Source of the DNA: Lithodes maja
Lineage: Eukaryota > Arthropoda > Malacostraca > Decapoda > Lithodidae
Length of the DNA: 64,000 bases
Assembly (NCBI GenBank): GCA_037953745.1
Contig: JBAKBP010006586.1
Location: forward strand, 1 to 64,000
Direction: 5' to 3'
Positions within the stretch are counted from its first letter, which is position 1; the number at the start of each line of letters is the position of its first letter. This document shows positions 31,839 to 43,900 of this stretch, piece by piece. Below the pieces are notes generated by a model. The model was given only the letters and a program-made list of their open reading frames with translations, made no database searches and was not told the DNA's origin. Both the position numbers and the translations under genes were made by a program.

Positions 31839-31839
31839 C

Positions 31840-31853
31840 TATTATTATTATTA

Positions 31854-31886
<33 letters not shown>

Positions 31887-31899
31887 GTAGTAGTAGTAC
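31840..31899. repeat. (TTA)n/(TAG)n microsatellite
   Basis: About 15 TTA units followed by four or five TAG units. Confidence 0.9.
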
Positions 31900-31959
31900 A
31901 CCGTGTTCCAAACAGGTAGTCCAGAAATCGGTATCTCAATAAGGGCTAGAGCAAATGGG

Positions 31960-32270
31960 CTGTAAATTTCCACACCTATACCCTGGCGGACTCTTCCCAA
32001 ATGGTAGAAATATTAGCTCATTTAGTCTAGTCGTTTGATAGTGATAAAGGTTAATCTTCAAGAGCATTAGCCTACCTATTTGAAACGGGGCATAGTTGCA
32101 ATAGTCAATATTTAAACCTTTCGTGCTATTTAAGTGTATGTTTCCTAGCGAGCGATAGCGACTCGTGTGTGATTTTGGAGGCGGGTCATTATTTTTTTTA
32201 CCCAAAAAAACCCTAATTGTCTCTAAGAGGGATCTTGGGGATGGTTTTTAAACGTAAAATAGGTATAGGA
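31960..32270. repeat. diverged family F MITE relative
   Basis: CTTTCGTGC, CTAGCGAGCGATAGCGA and GGGATCTTGGGGAT occur in the same order as in family F at 33692-34018 and 45418-45754. The ends are not clear. Confidence 0.4.
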
Positions 32271-32473
32271 AGTAAATTAATAATAATATATACTGCAATA
32301 ATAATTATAAAATAATAATAATAAATAAATACAAATAAATAGCCCCCCATATATGAGATCAATTTATCAATTTTGTTTGCTACAATTAATTCGTAAGCTG
32401 CATATAATTAACTACTTTTATTAATTTCACTCCAACGCCAAACACCTCCCAAAGAAATTTAAGAAAGCAAGCA

Positions 32474-32549
32474 TGTGATCCACCGAGATTCGAACCTGGG
32501 TTACCACATACATATTTTAAACACTATAACCATTACACCATCAAGACAG
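32474..32549 (-). repeat. tRNA-derived SINE head or tRNA pseudogene
   Basis: The minus strand reads TGATGGTGTAATGGTTATAG (A-box-like) and, about 30 nt on, AGGTTCGAATCTCGG (a close match to the Pol III B box and T arm). The acceptor arm does not pair and the anticodon region (TTTAAAATATGTAT) forms no proper stem, so it is not a functional tRNA. The body of a SINE is not delimited. Confidence 0.6.
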
Positions 32550-32879
32550 TTATGGAAGGTAACATAGTGTGATTGACTTGTAAGCATACTGTATATTGAT
32601 ATAAAACCGTTAATTGGCCACTTGCGAGTTTCGGTCTATAAGGAAGTTAAGGTGTAGAGTGTAGACATTGATATTTGTCAGAAATAATGGGCTTTTGATG
32701 AAAGGAAATTGTGTTCATATGGAATTAATGTATTTATGCATGTACTACAGTCATATGTTTGCTCGTATTTCGGCTAAAAATCAACGTTTAAAGCTTCAAC
32801 TTCCTTATAGACAGAAACTCGCAAGTGGTCAAATTGGATTCTTATATTAGGGCATAAGAAAATACACGCCTATTTATTT

Positions 32880-33640
32880 TGACTATCATTAGACGATTGT
32901 ATGCAGTTCAGGAAGGACCTCCAGGTATCTAAGGGGTCGAAAGCCACTCAATGTTTGTCCCCAGACTCCCACAGATCCTTCGTAAGCCTATACATTCGTC
33001 TACTGATAGTCAAGACCAATAATATACCATATATTATTGGTCTTGCTGATAGCCAGAATAAACTGTCGAAATGCGTCATAATTTGGCAAAGTTAAAATTC
33101 TGCATAACATTATTGATAGAGATAAAATGGAAACAAAATATATTGGTAGCTCCTTCTGTACCCATATATTTTATTCTGGCTATTACTATATGATTTTAGG
33201 AAGTTTAGGAAGGACCCATAGGAATCTAAGGGTTCATACATAACTTAATAATGCTTCCAACTTTCATTTATTTAATTCTGGCTATTATTAGACGATTTTA
33301 GGCAGTTTAGGAAGGACCTGTAGTAATCTAAGGGCTCACACATAACTCAATAATGTTTCTGACTCCCACAAACCATTGCAAAGCTATCTCAAATCTTCTA
33401 ATGTTAGCCAAAATAAACTGCTATATAGCGTCATAATCCCCAAACGACTCTTTAACCCCTTCTGTGCCGGCGACGTCTTTACCATTTGCTATATCTAGAT
33501 GATTTTGTGCAGTTTAAAAAGGATCTGGTTGTAGTAAAAAGGGGTTAGTGATATATTTCAAAGCTTGATAATTGCTGGAGGCCCTTTCTTAACTGAATAA
33601 AATTGTCTAACGCTAATAGTAGCCAGAATAAAGTTTAAAA
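32880..33640. repeat. degenerate repeat of about 100 bp
   Basis: A unit resembling GGCTATTATTAGACGATTTT, then GGCAGTTTAGGAAGGACC and AATCTAAGGG, appears at about 32878, 33178, 33281 and 33485, plus 31794. The middle pair is 102 bp apart; the others are irregular. Inverted words CAGAATAAACTG/CAAAATAAACTG are interspersed. Confidence 0.45.
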
Positions 33641-33691
33641 GGACTTCGCCGCTACTGAAGGGTTTAAAAAGGATATGTGGTAGTAAAAAGG

Positions 33692-34018
33692 AGGGGAGAT
33701 TTCCACCTGGAGGATTTTTTTGTGGACCCCTTTCTCCCTCATATTTAGCCCCATTGTTTTTGAGAATTTAAGACGTTCACCCCATTAGTTTGGCGATTTT
33801 AAGAACCCTCGCCCCATTTCTGTCAATTTTAAGACCATTCGTGACATTTAGGTGTCGATTTTTTCCTGGCGAGCGATAGCGAGCCTGTAATTTAAGGGGA
33901 ACCGGCTGGGACATTCTACCGATTTTTTTTTTTTTTAATTTATCTTGAAAGGGGGTCTAGGGGGAATAATTTTAAGCTTGATGGAAGTCTAGGGAATCAA
34001 CTAAAAACCTCCCCTTAA
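33692..34018 (+). mobile_element. family F MITE, copy 2
   Basis: Starts GGGGAGATTTCCAC and ends AACCTCCCCTTAA; homologous to the intact copy at 45418-45754. The left TTAA is lost (AAAAAGGA). It contains CTGGCGAGCGATAGCGAGCC and CTTGAAAGGGGGTCTAGGGG-like words. No coding capacity. Confidence 0.7.
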
Positions 34019-34451
34019 GGAAGATATTTCAAAGCTTGATAATTGCTAAGAGGCACTTTCTTAACTGAATAAAATTGTTTAATAGTAGCCAAAATATAGT
34101 TAAAAAGGACGTTGCTGGTACTGAAAGGGTTAGTTATGTTTCGCTTCTACGCAAACTACTCGTACCAAATTGTCGGTTTGGGGATTGTTTTTCAGAAAGT
34201 TTAATGGTTTCGTTGGTATTCGTGTGTTTTCCAGAATGTATGGGACCTGAATTACCGCTCAGGAGGGGTATAAATACGGCGAACATTGGGGAGGTGAATC
34301 AGTTCATCATTGGACACGTTACAAGAAGGTTTTCTACCACCTCTCTCCTACAGGTTTATTGAGTATCTTGAGTTTACTGAACATTTTGTCAAGTGATCTG
34401 TAAATTTCAGTTAGCTTTTAAGTTTAGTTTTATGATGATCATTTTAACTCT

Positions 34452-34938
34452 TTAACCCTTCAAACCCGGTTGGTACACACGTGTACCATTTTTTTTTGGC
34501 CCCAGGAACCCGGGTGGTACTACATTGTACCATTGCTTGAAAGCCTGTGAGCTTCGTGTGCGAGGCGTCGGTCCGACGCATGTAAACAACAGCCGGCTGG
34601 ACCGACGCTCCGCATCTCCGGCCACAAGAAGGAGAGCGTCGCTTGTTCGTGTGTGCCTGTATGTTGTTGTTCAGTATCGAAAAGTGGTGTAAAGTGGCTG
34701 GTTTGGCCATAAAGTTATCTCCAATGAAATCATCATCACAGCTCACCCAGTTGACTTAGAGAGCTCTACTTAAGGCCATTTTACAGGTAAATAACACAGC
34801 TACGCTTGGGGATGCGCGGGAATGCGGGAAGCAGTCTGATTAACGAATATACGGTAGCCTAGCCTAGACGTTTTTCGGCCAAAACACCCGGATTTCGAGG
34901 AATATATATATAATATATAGCCGGGGTCGGAGGGTTAA
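34452..34938 (-). mobile_element. TTAACCC MITE, family D4 copy b (different terminal cassette)
   Basis: Bounded by TTAA at 34452-34455 and 34935-34938. The body 34542-34938 is nearly identical, inverted, to 7936-8332. The terminal 90 bp (34452-34541) are unrelated to the 91 bp in the same place of copy a. They contain a duplicated palindromic module, TGGTACAC-AC-GTGTACCA and GGTAC-TACATT-GTACC, each next to CCCGG. The 100-codon minus frame is only the repeat. Confidence 0.8.
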
Positions 34939-36066
34939 GATTGATTGCTGTTAAGTTTTTGAAGTAGAAGAATTTAATGTGCTGAATTTTGTCTATTAAG
35001 TAATATCTGGATAGCTCAGGAAAAGTATATCTGTTTTACATTATGTGCATACTGGATTTTAAGTCATCAGAATGGCTCATTCTAGTTATAATAAAACTAC
35101 TTTTATTAAAATCAGGAAAGGTATATGGGAGTTTCTATGGGTAACATTGATGAATTTAACTGTTAGGTTCTTCCGCTTCTCCCTAAACTATGTAAGTTAT
35201 AATTTAACCAACATGAAATTCACAATTGTTTAACATTTGTGTTTTTCCCTAAAAGTTACTACCCATGAGTTTCGCGACTACCAGGGGACTTTCAACTCTG
35301 CACCTGGCATCTCCAGACTACTAAACCTTACAGGCCTCTCGAACCGAACCCTGGAGAGGTGGGACGGAACTTTTCGCCAGGTCTCCAATAACCAGAGCAC
35401 AATAACTTGCGATCAATGGAGGACCAGTTGCCTAATCGGTGCCACTTACAGGTGGCGATTTTTATAACAGATAACTGATATACCATGTTCCAAATTTGTA
35501 ATCAATTTTAAACTCTTAGGAAGCTAATCTAGGCACCTGGAGTTGGCAGATTGGACAACAGAAAAGCTGTATTTCTCTTGAAAGAATTGCCCTCTCGCAA
35601 AAGTTAATTGTATAGCCTATTTATGAAGTTTTGTTTTACAAAATAATATACTATTTTTAATGAACGGTTCATTTTTAATTTCCTTTCTATAAGTAAACTT
35701 TTTAAAATAAAAAATTCAATTGGATTGTAATCGTGATAAACTAAAAAAAATAACTAGGCAATTAAGACTAAGGTATAAAATATGTAATGCACCCATACAG
35801 TACCACTGCTAAAACAAAAAAGCTAAACAAGAGTACAAATAACTACCTTGCATTGCTAGTCAAAATACTGTAAACTGCAATTGCCTTTAGTAATATGAGA
35901 AGTTATTAACTTCAAATAAGATTAAAATATGGCAAACAAATTCAAATCTTGGTAACTTAACTTTTATTTTGATAAACAGTTCTTTTATAAAGTAGGCTAC
36001 TCTTTGTAAAAACTATACCCCTGTTTCTTTTAAATTGCCGGTATGTATTCTCCCATTCATTAACCC
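34939..36066. other. non-coding spacer
   Basis: I recognise no gene. A 76-codon frame at 35237-35467 has no domain I can name and sits in an otherwise AT-rich area. Confidence 0.5.
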
Positions 36067-36547
36067 TTAACTGTCGGCGCGCAACTTATGTCGTGTGAAA
36101 TAAATATGGACTATGTGGCGGTTCACAACTTATGTCGTGCGCCATTTTCACCACGTAATGTTGCTGAGAGAGAGAGCTGAGCGATGGGAGGAGCGTAGGA
36201 AGCCTATGACCGTCGGCCACCACCGCGGTGGACCAACTGAACTGTATTCTAACTTCCTCCCCCTCTTCTCACTCGCTACACAGGGAATTATGTAGGGAAA
36301 TTACCTAATTACAGGGTTTTTGCACTCGTGTTGCACGATCGTTGCAAGAGAACCAGTGGTCGTACAAGGATGGTTCGGGTGTCATTGGAAAGCTCTGTTT
36401 ACGCCCTTTCAGGGATAGATACTTTTTTTACGCTCTGGGTCTTATTTAGGCATGGAAATGATCACGTAAACAACACTATTTAGGGTAAAAATCCCCCGCT
36501 GGGCGCTACGGTCAAATAGACCACCTAGCCCGCTAAATAAGGGTTAA
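36067..36547 (+). mobile_element. TTAA MITE, family C copy 2
   Basis: Bounded by TTAA at 36067-36070 (TTAACTGTCGGCGCGC) and 36544-36547. Homologous to 10371-10846. The left cassette contains CAACTTATGTCGTGTG and CACAACTTATGTCGTGCG, the duplicated near-palindromic module (CACRAC...GTYGTG). Confidence 0.75.
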
Positions 36548-36659
36548 ACAAGCCTAAATAACTATACATTCAATCTTAAAATGTCATGAAACAAAAAAAA
36601 TATTTATGCAAACCACAACTCATATAATATACAGTAATTGGTATAATTTAATTCTCCGC

Positions 36660-37329
36660 TTAACCCGTTGAGCCCCGGCTAGTTATAATATTTTGTTCAC
36701 CCCAGTCCCAAGCCATTTTCACTTCTTTTTTTTGTTTGCTAAAATGGAAGACGAGAAATGAAAAAAAAAAATAAAAAAATCACCTCGGATATTTTTTTTT
36801 GGGGGGGGGGGGGGGAGCCTCAAAAAAATTTGTTGAGCCAAAATGGAAGAGAATGGTGAGAAATGAAGAAAAAAAACTAAAAAAAAAACTCACCTCGGTC
36901 ATTTGGGGGGCGGGGTGGGGGGTCGAAAGTTCGTCTCCCCCGCATGACCACCCGCCCGGGAGCACTAGGGTGAAAACTGAGTATGGCATTGTACGGCATA
37001 CATCATAAGGAGTGTCTCACATAAATCTCAAGCCTCTAGCTCCCATACGACCGGAGTAATGAAGGTTCAAAGTGGTGGTGAACTAAGGGTGTAAAGTATC
37101 CCCACTAAGCCCACCACCACCGGTCGCGCGGCTGTCATGGCCCGCTCACACCTACCGGCCCGGCTCCCACACGCACTACGGTACCTCCCCCTCCTATTCT
37201 CCCGCCATTTCCTACCTTACGAGCCACGTAAATGATTTTAATATGCCGGACGCACGTGATGCGTCGCTGGGAGTTGGTGATAACAAACTGCCGACGCATC
37301 ACGTGCGACGCTGGGTCTCAATGGGTTAA
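36660..37329 (+). mobile_element. TTAACCC MITE, family D1
   Basis: Bounded by TTAA at 36660-36663 and 37326-37329. The left tip is TTAACCCGTTGAGCCCCGG and the right tip, inverted, TTAACCCATTGAGACCCAG. Near the right end the palindromic module appears twice: GACGCACGTGATGCGTCGCTGGG-like (37247-37270) and GACGCATCACGTGCGACGCTGGG-like (37292-37315). AAAATGGAAGA.GA.AATGAA occurs twice in the interior (36743 and 36840). Confidence 0.75.
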
Positions 37330-38617
37330 TCTGTTGCTTTGCCCACCGTTCTAAACCCATTATTAGTTAATATATAATTATGGAAAACATACGTCTAATG
37401 CTCTTAACATAAATAATAGCATACCCCTATGTATAATCTACATTTGTCAATATGTATTATAGCTCTATACATCATATTTGGAGTTAACGATACATGTATG
37501 TGAAGCCACTGTGGTTTCTTATCAAGCTATTATGTAATATTACACTCGCATAAAATTGTCAATAAAAAGAAAATAATATAAATAATGGTAGAGGAAGGTG
37601 TACACCACCTAGAATTGTCCATTGTTTAGGCCGGTCCTGCATAAGATTATATTTGTCTATGTTACTAAGCAATATACAGTAGGCTATCATATTCTACCAC
37701 TGAAGTTCTTGGTTTCCGTATATTTTTTTTTATTTTGCAGAAAACCATGGGTAATAATTGGTGATAGAATGATTACATTATGACCAGTATTATCTTGTGG
37801 GATATTTTACTATTAAAGTGAAATATACTGCATATACCTGCCAATGCCATTTTTAACAAATGTGTTTTCCTTTTGCAGGTAAGGAGGTAAAGACCTTGCC
37901 GCGATTAAGATGGGTTTCTCTATTTCTGATTAATTCGTTCAGTTTTGAGCGTGAAAATCTTAAAGTAAATGCTGACAGCTCTCTCACAGTGGGTACACAT
38001 TTTTTTGTCTATGAAAATGTATTTTGTATGTTTGCTTCCATGTATTACGGCGTTGTATATCTGCAGTGGACAATATGTTATTACGAACTTTGCGGGTTGG
38101 TGTTTGTGAACAAGTGCATGATGTTTTCGAATGAGTATGAAAGCTGTATACGAAGATCAGTCAACTGTCATCCATATGTGTTGACGGTTCTTCCCGTGAT
38201 ATGTAAAGTGCCCATTGGGAGAGTATTGATCAAAGAAAAACTGTCTTAAGCCGGCTTGTCTTGTCAAAACCTCAAGCACCAAGTCACCGTAGAGGAACAA
38301 CCCACAACAGCTGAGCACCCCATAAAAGGACCATCATCTTCTATCGTGAGTGTTGCCCTTTCACCCAGCTGTCTCTCCCACGACCACTCTTCTTTCCCAC
38401 TCATTGCATTGTCTGTCTCTGTCTACCCCTGTCCCATTGGTTAGCTAGGTAGGCTACACTGGTTAGGTACAATTGCTAAAACAAATTGTCTTGAATGCTT
38501 ACTGACACAGATTTCTCTTCCAGGTTGTCAAAGTGCGGTTACCTGCAGATGTTCAGGGATATTTGTCTTGTCTAAGGGGGAGGAGGGTATGAGGGATTGG
38601 CTGTGTTGAGAGAGGAA
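37330..38617. other. non-coding or unrecognised sequence
   Basis: A 129-codon plus frame at 37860-38249 is long for AT-rich DNA and is preceded by a pyrimidine tract ending TTTTGCAG (acceptor-like), but I recognise no domain. Treated as unproven. Confidence 0.35.
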
Positions 38618-39328
38618 TGAGTAGATAAGTTGTTGTTGTTGTTGTTCCCTAAGCTGCCTGGCCGAACAGCCCCGAGTCCCTGAGGAAGGCCACGGCCACG
38701 ATCGGGCTTTCCCACAGAGCTCTCATTGAGTGTAGGTTGTGTTGTTGGCGTAAGTGGTTGTGTGAAATGCAGTCTTCTATGATGTGTTTAATGGTATGGG
38801 GTGCTGTGTTACATCCCGGGCAGGCGTCGACAACGGAGTCATCCAGTCTCTTCTGATAGCTCAGGAGAGCTGGATGGTGTCCGCATCTCAGCCTGGCCAG
38901 GTGGACTCTGTCCTCGCGAGGGAGGGAGGATTCGGAAGGATGGATTTCGGGAGGTCGTGCATGCAGCTGCGTGTTGTCTGTGAGTGAGTGGATGGATTGG
39001 CGAGAGATATGAGTATGGATGTGCTTCTGGAAGTTGGTTCGGGGTGGGCAGGGAGGAGAGAGGACAATAATTGTGTGTGATACCGTGTGCTGGGTGTTGT
39101 TTTGATATTTCTTGGTGTCTGTGGGTTGTGTTGCCATGTAGTTTAGTGGGTGGTCTTGGTTCGTGGAGGCTGCTGCCAGGAATTGAGTGCCTCTCATGTC
39201 CAGATGGTCTTTGACTTTGAGGATTTTGGTTTCTTGATGTAGATGATCTGTGGGTGCAGTAGCTGTGCAGCCTGTAATGATCTTCAGGGCTTTGTTTTGA
39301 ATCGTCTGTAAGGTCTGAGTAGATAAGT
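38618..39328 (-). mobile_element. 5'-truncated LINE-A with 13-bp target duplication
   Basis: TGAGTAGATAAGT occurs at 38618-38630 and 39316-39328. Between them lies a minus-strand LINE-A 3' end: (AAC)n tail (38631-38648), stop, zinc knuckle (CPGCNTAPHTIKHIIEDC) and part of the RT thumb. A small frameshift lies near 39125. It is a dead fragment but defines the exact 3' terminus of the family. Confidence 0.92.
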
Positions 39329-39663
39329 GAAATCAGGTAAATGCTTAGTGGAGGCGATAGGCAGATGAAAGGTGGAGAGGTGAAGATCGGGACAATGAGA
39401 GTTGCAGATCGAGGCATCGATTGATGGAGAGGTTAGGTACAAAGGATGGGTGGTGGCTGTGTGCGCTCAGAGGGATGATTAATTGAGGGGTGAGAACGGG
39501 GGAATGATTGATGGAATTAGTGGAGAGGTGATCGTGTGGTGGTAGTTAGTTCAGGTAAACTCTGGGGAATGAAAGGTGAATACTCTAGTAGGGGGAGTGA
39601 CTGGTCGTGGAGAGGTATGGTATGAGGGAATGAGTTTGGAGTGGTGAGGTGGGAGAAATGAAG
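39329..39663 (+). other. G-rich degenerate stretch next to minisatellite
   Basis: Plus-strand G-rich sequence with words such as GGTGGAGAGGT, GGTATGAG and GAGGTGGGAG that resemble decayed minisatellite units. No gene. Confidence 0.5.
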
Positions 39664-39763
39664 GGTGGTGGACAGGTAAGGTCGGGGTATGAGTGGTGGT
39701 GGACAGGTGAGGGTTAGGGTATGAGTGGTGGTGGACAGGTAAGGTTGGGGTATGAGTGGTGGT
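39664..39763 (+). repeat. 31-bp minisatellite, array 1 (about 3 units)
   Basis: Units GGTATGAGTGGTGGTGGACAG followed by GTAAGGTTGG. Same family as the arrays at 40329, 44281 and 45876. Confidence 0.85.
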
Positions 39764-40328
39764 GTTGTGGTGGGCTGGATCTGTCAGAGTGAAGGTTGGT
39801 GTCCTCTACTTCCCATAGCCGGTTCTGACTACCTTTTTCATCATTCTTATTTCTAACTTTTGTCCTGAGAGTGGTGAAGGCAATGGGGCCATAATGGTGT
39901 GCCCCATGGTTCCCTAGTGTCTTACTCTCACAGCCCACTGGGCACAAGTCGGCCTTTCTCTGGCGTAGGGATGCGGCAACCTCACCGCCCGCCACTTTGG
40001 TGGTGCAATAATTAAGCTTCTGGACCATTTTCCTTCTAGTTTCCTTCAGAAAATTTCTGTGCTTGGTATGCTTCCAGCCAGGGCCCCACTGGGGTAAATA
40101 AAATAGCAAAACAGTGGTGGAGCTGCCATCCGGGCGAGGGAATGCTTTGAGTCTGCTCCTTCAGTGTTAAGGGCCATATAAGTTAATCTACATAGTGGAA
40201 ATGGGTCAGTGGAGGCATGTCTGGGAGCCTGGAGGCAATTTCCGCCATGGCCATCCCTTTTTGGGCGCTTCCTCTGGAAGCTAGGCGTCAGATTGATGAT
40301 GATAATGTGGTGGGGTACAGGTAGGGAC
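39764..40328. other. unique-looking insertion between minisatellite arrays
   Basis: About 565 bp of mixed-composition DNA between two arrays. No coding domain recognised. It could be an unidentified SINE or LINE fragment; its ends are not clear. Confidence 0.4.
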
Positions 40329-40918
40329 CGTCAGGGTATGAGTGGTGGTGGACAGGTAAGGTTGGGGTATGAGTGGTGGTGGACAGGTAAGGTCGGGGTA
40401 TGAGTGATGGTGGACAGGTAAGGTTGGGGTATGAGTGGTGGTGGACAGGTAAGGTTGGGGTATGAGTGGTGGTGGACAGGCAAGGTTGGGGTATGAGTGG
40501 TGGTGGACAGGCAAGGTTGGGGTATGAGTGGTGGTGGACAGGTAAGGTCGGGGTATGAGTGGTGGTGGACAGGTAAGGTTGGGGTATGAGTTGTGGTGGA
40601 CAGGTAGGGTTGGGGTATGAATGGTGGTGGACAGGTAAGGTTGGGGTATGAGTGGTGGTGGACAGGTAAGGTTGTGGTATGAGTGGTGGTGGACAGGTAA
40701 GGTCGGGGGTATGAGTGGTGGTGGACAGGTAAGGTTGGGGTATGAGTGGTGGTGGACAGGTAAGGTCGGGGTATGAGCGGTGGTGGACAGGTAAGGTTGG
40801 GGTATGAGTGGTGGTAGACAGGTAAGGTTGGGGTATGAGTGGTGGTGGACTGGTAAGGTCGGGGTATGAGCGGTGGTGGACAGGTAAGGTTGGGGTATGA
40901 GTGGTGGTAGACAGGGAA
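40329..40918 (+). repeat. 31-bp minisatellite, array 2 (about 19 units)
   Basis: Period exactly 31 (for example TATGAG at 40337 and 40368), with unit variants GGTT/GGTC. Every unit contains CAGGTAAG, a consensus 5' splice site. Three units make 93 bp, so all minus frames stay open for about 200 codons. Those open frames are an artefact of the repeat. Confidence 0.95.
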
Positions 40919-43900
40919 GGTGTACAAAGGAAATCAAGCAACATCAGATCTAGTGACCCTTCTAGGCTGCTTGTCCTCCAAAACACTGAGGATCAAGTGT
41001 CCAAACAGTGGTTTAGAGTGGGTAAGGGAACATTGGAAAGGGAACTACTGCCCTGCCACTAACGTGGCAGGACTAGGAAGTTAGTAGGGGACATAATTAT
41101 GGGTTAGTAACTGAGGGGAGGATAAAGTTATTCATTTACAAACACAGTCAGTCGCGGGTTTGATGCGAGATATTTGTCTAGGCGGAATTTAAATGAATCA
41201 ACGGTGCTGCAGTCTATAACGTCTCGGGGAAGCCCATTCCACAAGTTGACAACTCGATTGAAGAAGAAATTCTTAGATTCGTGCGAGTTAAAAGATTTAC
41301 CAATAATTTTGCAACCGTTTCCCCGCGTGTAATTAGATTGGTCGATAGTGAAGTACTTACTACAGTTCATATTGTCGATGCCTTTGATGATTTTGAACAC
41401 TTGAATTAAGTCGCCTCTTAATCTGCGCTGGGTTAAAGGAAATAGATTTAATTCTCTAAGACGCTCTTCGTATGGTTTGTTCTTTAGGCTAGGTATCATT
41501 TTGGTAACTCTACGTTGAACTCGTTCTAGCTTGTTTATATCTTTTTGGTAATAAGGGCACCAGGATTGAACGCAGTATTCCAGAAGAGGGCGGACTAAGG
41601 AATTGTAAAGGGTTAGGATAACTTCTTTGGATTTATGCTCAAATGACCTGCCTATAAAGCCAATTATTTTGTTTGCCTTCTTAACAACTTCTGAACATTG
41701 TTGACTCGGTTTTAGGTTACTCGATATTGTTACTCCCAGATCAGTTTCTCTGTTTACATTCTTAAGCTGAGTGCCATTCATCGAATAGTTTGCTTTCTCA
41801 TTTAGGTATCCGACATGTAGTACTTTAGATTTATCCGCATTGAAACTCATTTGCCAAATTTGGGCCCAACATGACAATTTATCTAGATTGTGTTGCATAT
41901 CGTCAACTTGTTCTTTTGAGAGTACGCTATTTGCAATTTTTGTATCGTCAGCAAATTTTGAGATTGTGCAGGTGAGACCCTCATCTATGTCGTTGATGTA
42001 AATTAGAAAGAGAATTGGTCCTAGTACCGATCCCTGGGGTACCCCGCTACTTACATTGGTCCATTTAGATGCCTTACCGTTTATGACTACCCTTTGCTTT
42101 CTGTTGCTGAGCCAATTTTCTATCCATTTCAACACACCGTCTTGTATTCCATGCGCTTTTAGTTTTAGCAGTAAACGTTTGTGGGGAACTTTGTCAAAGG
42201 CCTTTTGAAAATCAAGGTATATAATATCTACAGCTTTACTCTCATCGTAGAGGTTGAGGATATCGTGGAAGAAGTCTAAGAGGTTTGTTAAACAGGAACG
42301 TTTTTGACGAAAGCCGTGTTGAGTATCTTTAAGTATGTTATTTTCCTCTAAGTGATTTACGAGTCTGTCTCGTATGACCGTTTCTAGCATTTTACATACA
42401 ACTGAGGTTAAGCTAATTGGACGATAGTTACTGGGTAGGGATTTGCTGCCTTTTTTTAATATCGGTGTTACGTTGGCTAGCTTCCACTGATCAGGCATAG
42501 TTCCAGACTGCAAGGATTTATTGAATAGTAATGTCAGTGGTTTGGAGAGCTCATTCTTAGCTTCCTTTAGAACTCTAGGCGAGATTGTATCAGGTCCTGG
42601 CGTTTTATTTACCCTGAGTTTATCTAAACAATTCAATACTTCTCTCTCTGTAACGGTGATATTGCTTAGAACATCTGAATTATCAATCTGAATCGGCGAT
42701 GGTGTAGGGATATCACTGAGGTCTTCTGTTGTAAAAACTGATGCAAAGAAGGTATTGAGGGCATTACTCATTTGTACTTCGTCTTTGGTGTATTCTCCTT
42801 TTTCATCGACTAACGGTCCAACAGTTGAAGTATCTACTTTTTTCTTTCTGATATAACTATAGAATTCTTTCGGGTTTGTTTTACTTTGATTCGCAATATG
42901 TAACTCTAAGGTCTTTTTACTTTGCTTAATTAACTTTTTGGCTTTGCGTCGTAGCTCTACAAATTTCACCCGTTCTTCGTCATTTTGTGAGGATTTTAAT
43001 CTATCATTAGCAAATTTTTTAGCAAGCAGGCAGTTTGAAATATCTTTATTCCACCATTTGGGCTTATTATTATGGCCTGGACGCCGTATTTTCGATAGTA
43101 TGCAGTCTTGCACTGCTTTTAGGTAAGTGGTTTCGAATAACTTCCAAGATGTATTTATGTCGTTATTGTTAATTAAAAAGCTCCAGTCAGATTCTTTAAA
43201 CATAGCTCTAAGTTTATGGAAGTTTGCTTTCTTGAAATTAGGGACTTTTTCGATGCTACTATTTGGTTCGTTACTAGTAAACTTTAAAGTGAAAGTTATC
43301 GTACGATGGTCGCTGTTACTGAATTCATCACCAACATTCAAATTCTCTATCAATTCTTCTTTTGTTGCAAGTACAATGTCAAGAACGCTATTACCACGGG
43401 TCGGCGTTCGAACAAATTGATAAAGCGAACTCTCTTGCAAGTTCGTATACAAGTCATGTCCGGAGTGTGAAGTAAGAGTATCGCCCCACTTGGTCACAGG
43501 TAAATTAAAGTCGCCAAAAATTACGGTATCTTGTGAGTTACTTACATCTGCAATTTGTTCGTAAATTTCTCGGTCAGTTTGCACTGATTGAGCTGGAGGT
43601 CTGTATATTAACGCAAGTATTATTTTTGTACCTTTATTATTCTTTATTAGCACAAAAGATGTGTCGACGTTCACAATTTGAGGTTTTGACACGAGGGTCG
43701 GGTTAAGACTTTCTTTGATATAAAATAAAACGCCACCTCCATTTTTATTTATTCGGCTGTTCTCAAACATTACATAACCGGGAAGTGAATACTCTGCTAA
43801 AAAGTCTCTATCTTCTGTATTGAGCCAAGATTCTGTTATGCCAATCACATCATAATTTTCTGTAAACACTAGTTCCTCTAAATCTGAAAATTTATTGCGT

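Noticed and set aside
31742..31939. 65-codon frame with poly-Asn
   Set aside because: It is the translation of the (TTA)n microsatellite on the opposite strand.
32474..32549. A functional tRNA gene
   Set aside because: Acceptor and anticodon stems do not pair despite good A and B boxes.
37860..38249. 129-codon open frame with acceptor-like upstream sequence
   Set aside because: No domain or homolog recognised and no partner exon. It could be a chance frame, so it is mentioned only in the region note.
40281..40986. Overlapping minus-strand frames of 198-232 codons rich in P, H, S, T and Y (also at 44529-44992)
   Set aside because: They are translations of the 31-bp minisatellite in successive frames. 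3 x 31 is a multiple of 3, so no stop accumulates. No start, domain or codon signature supports a gene.
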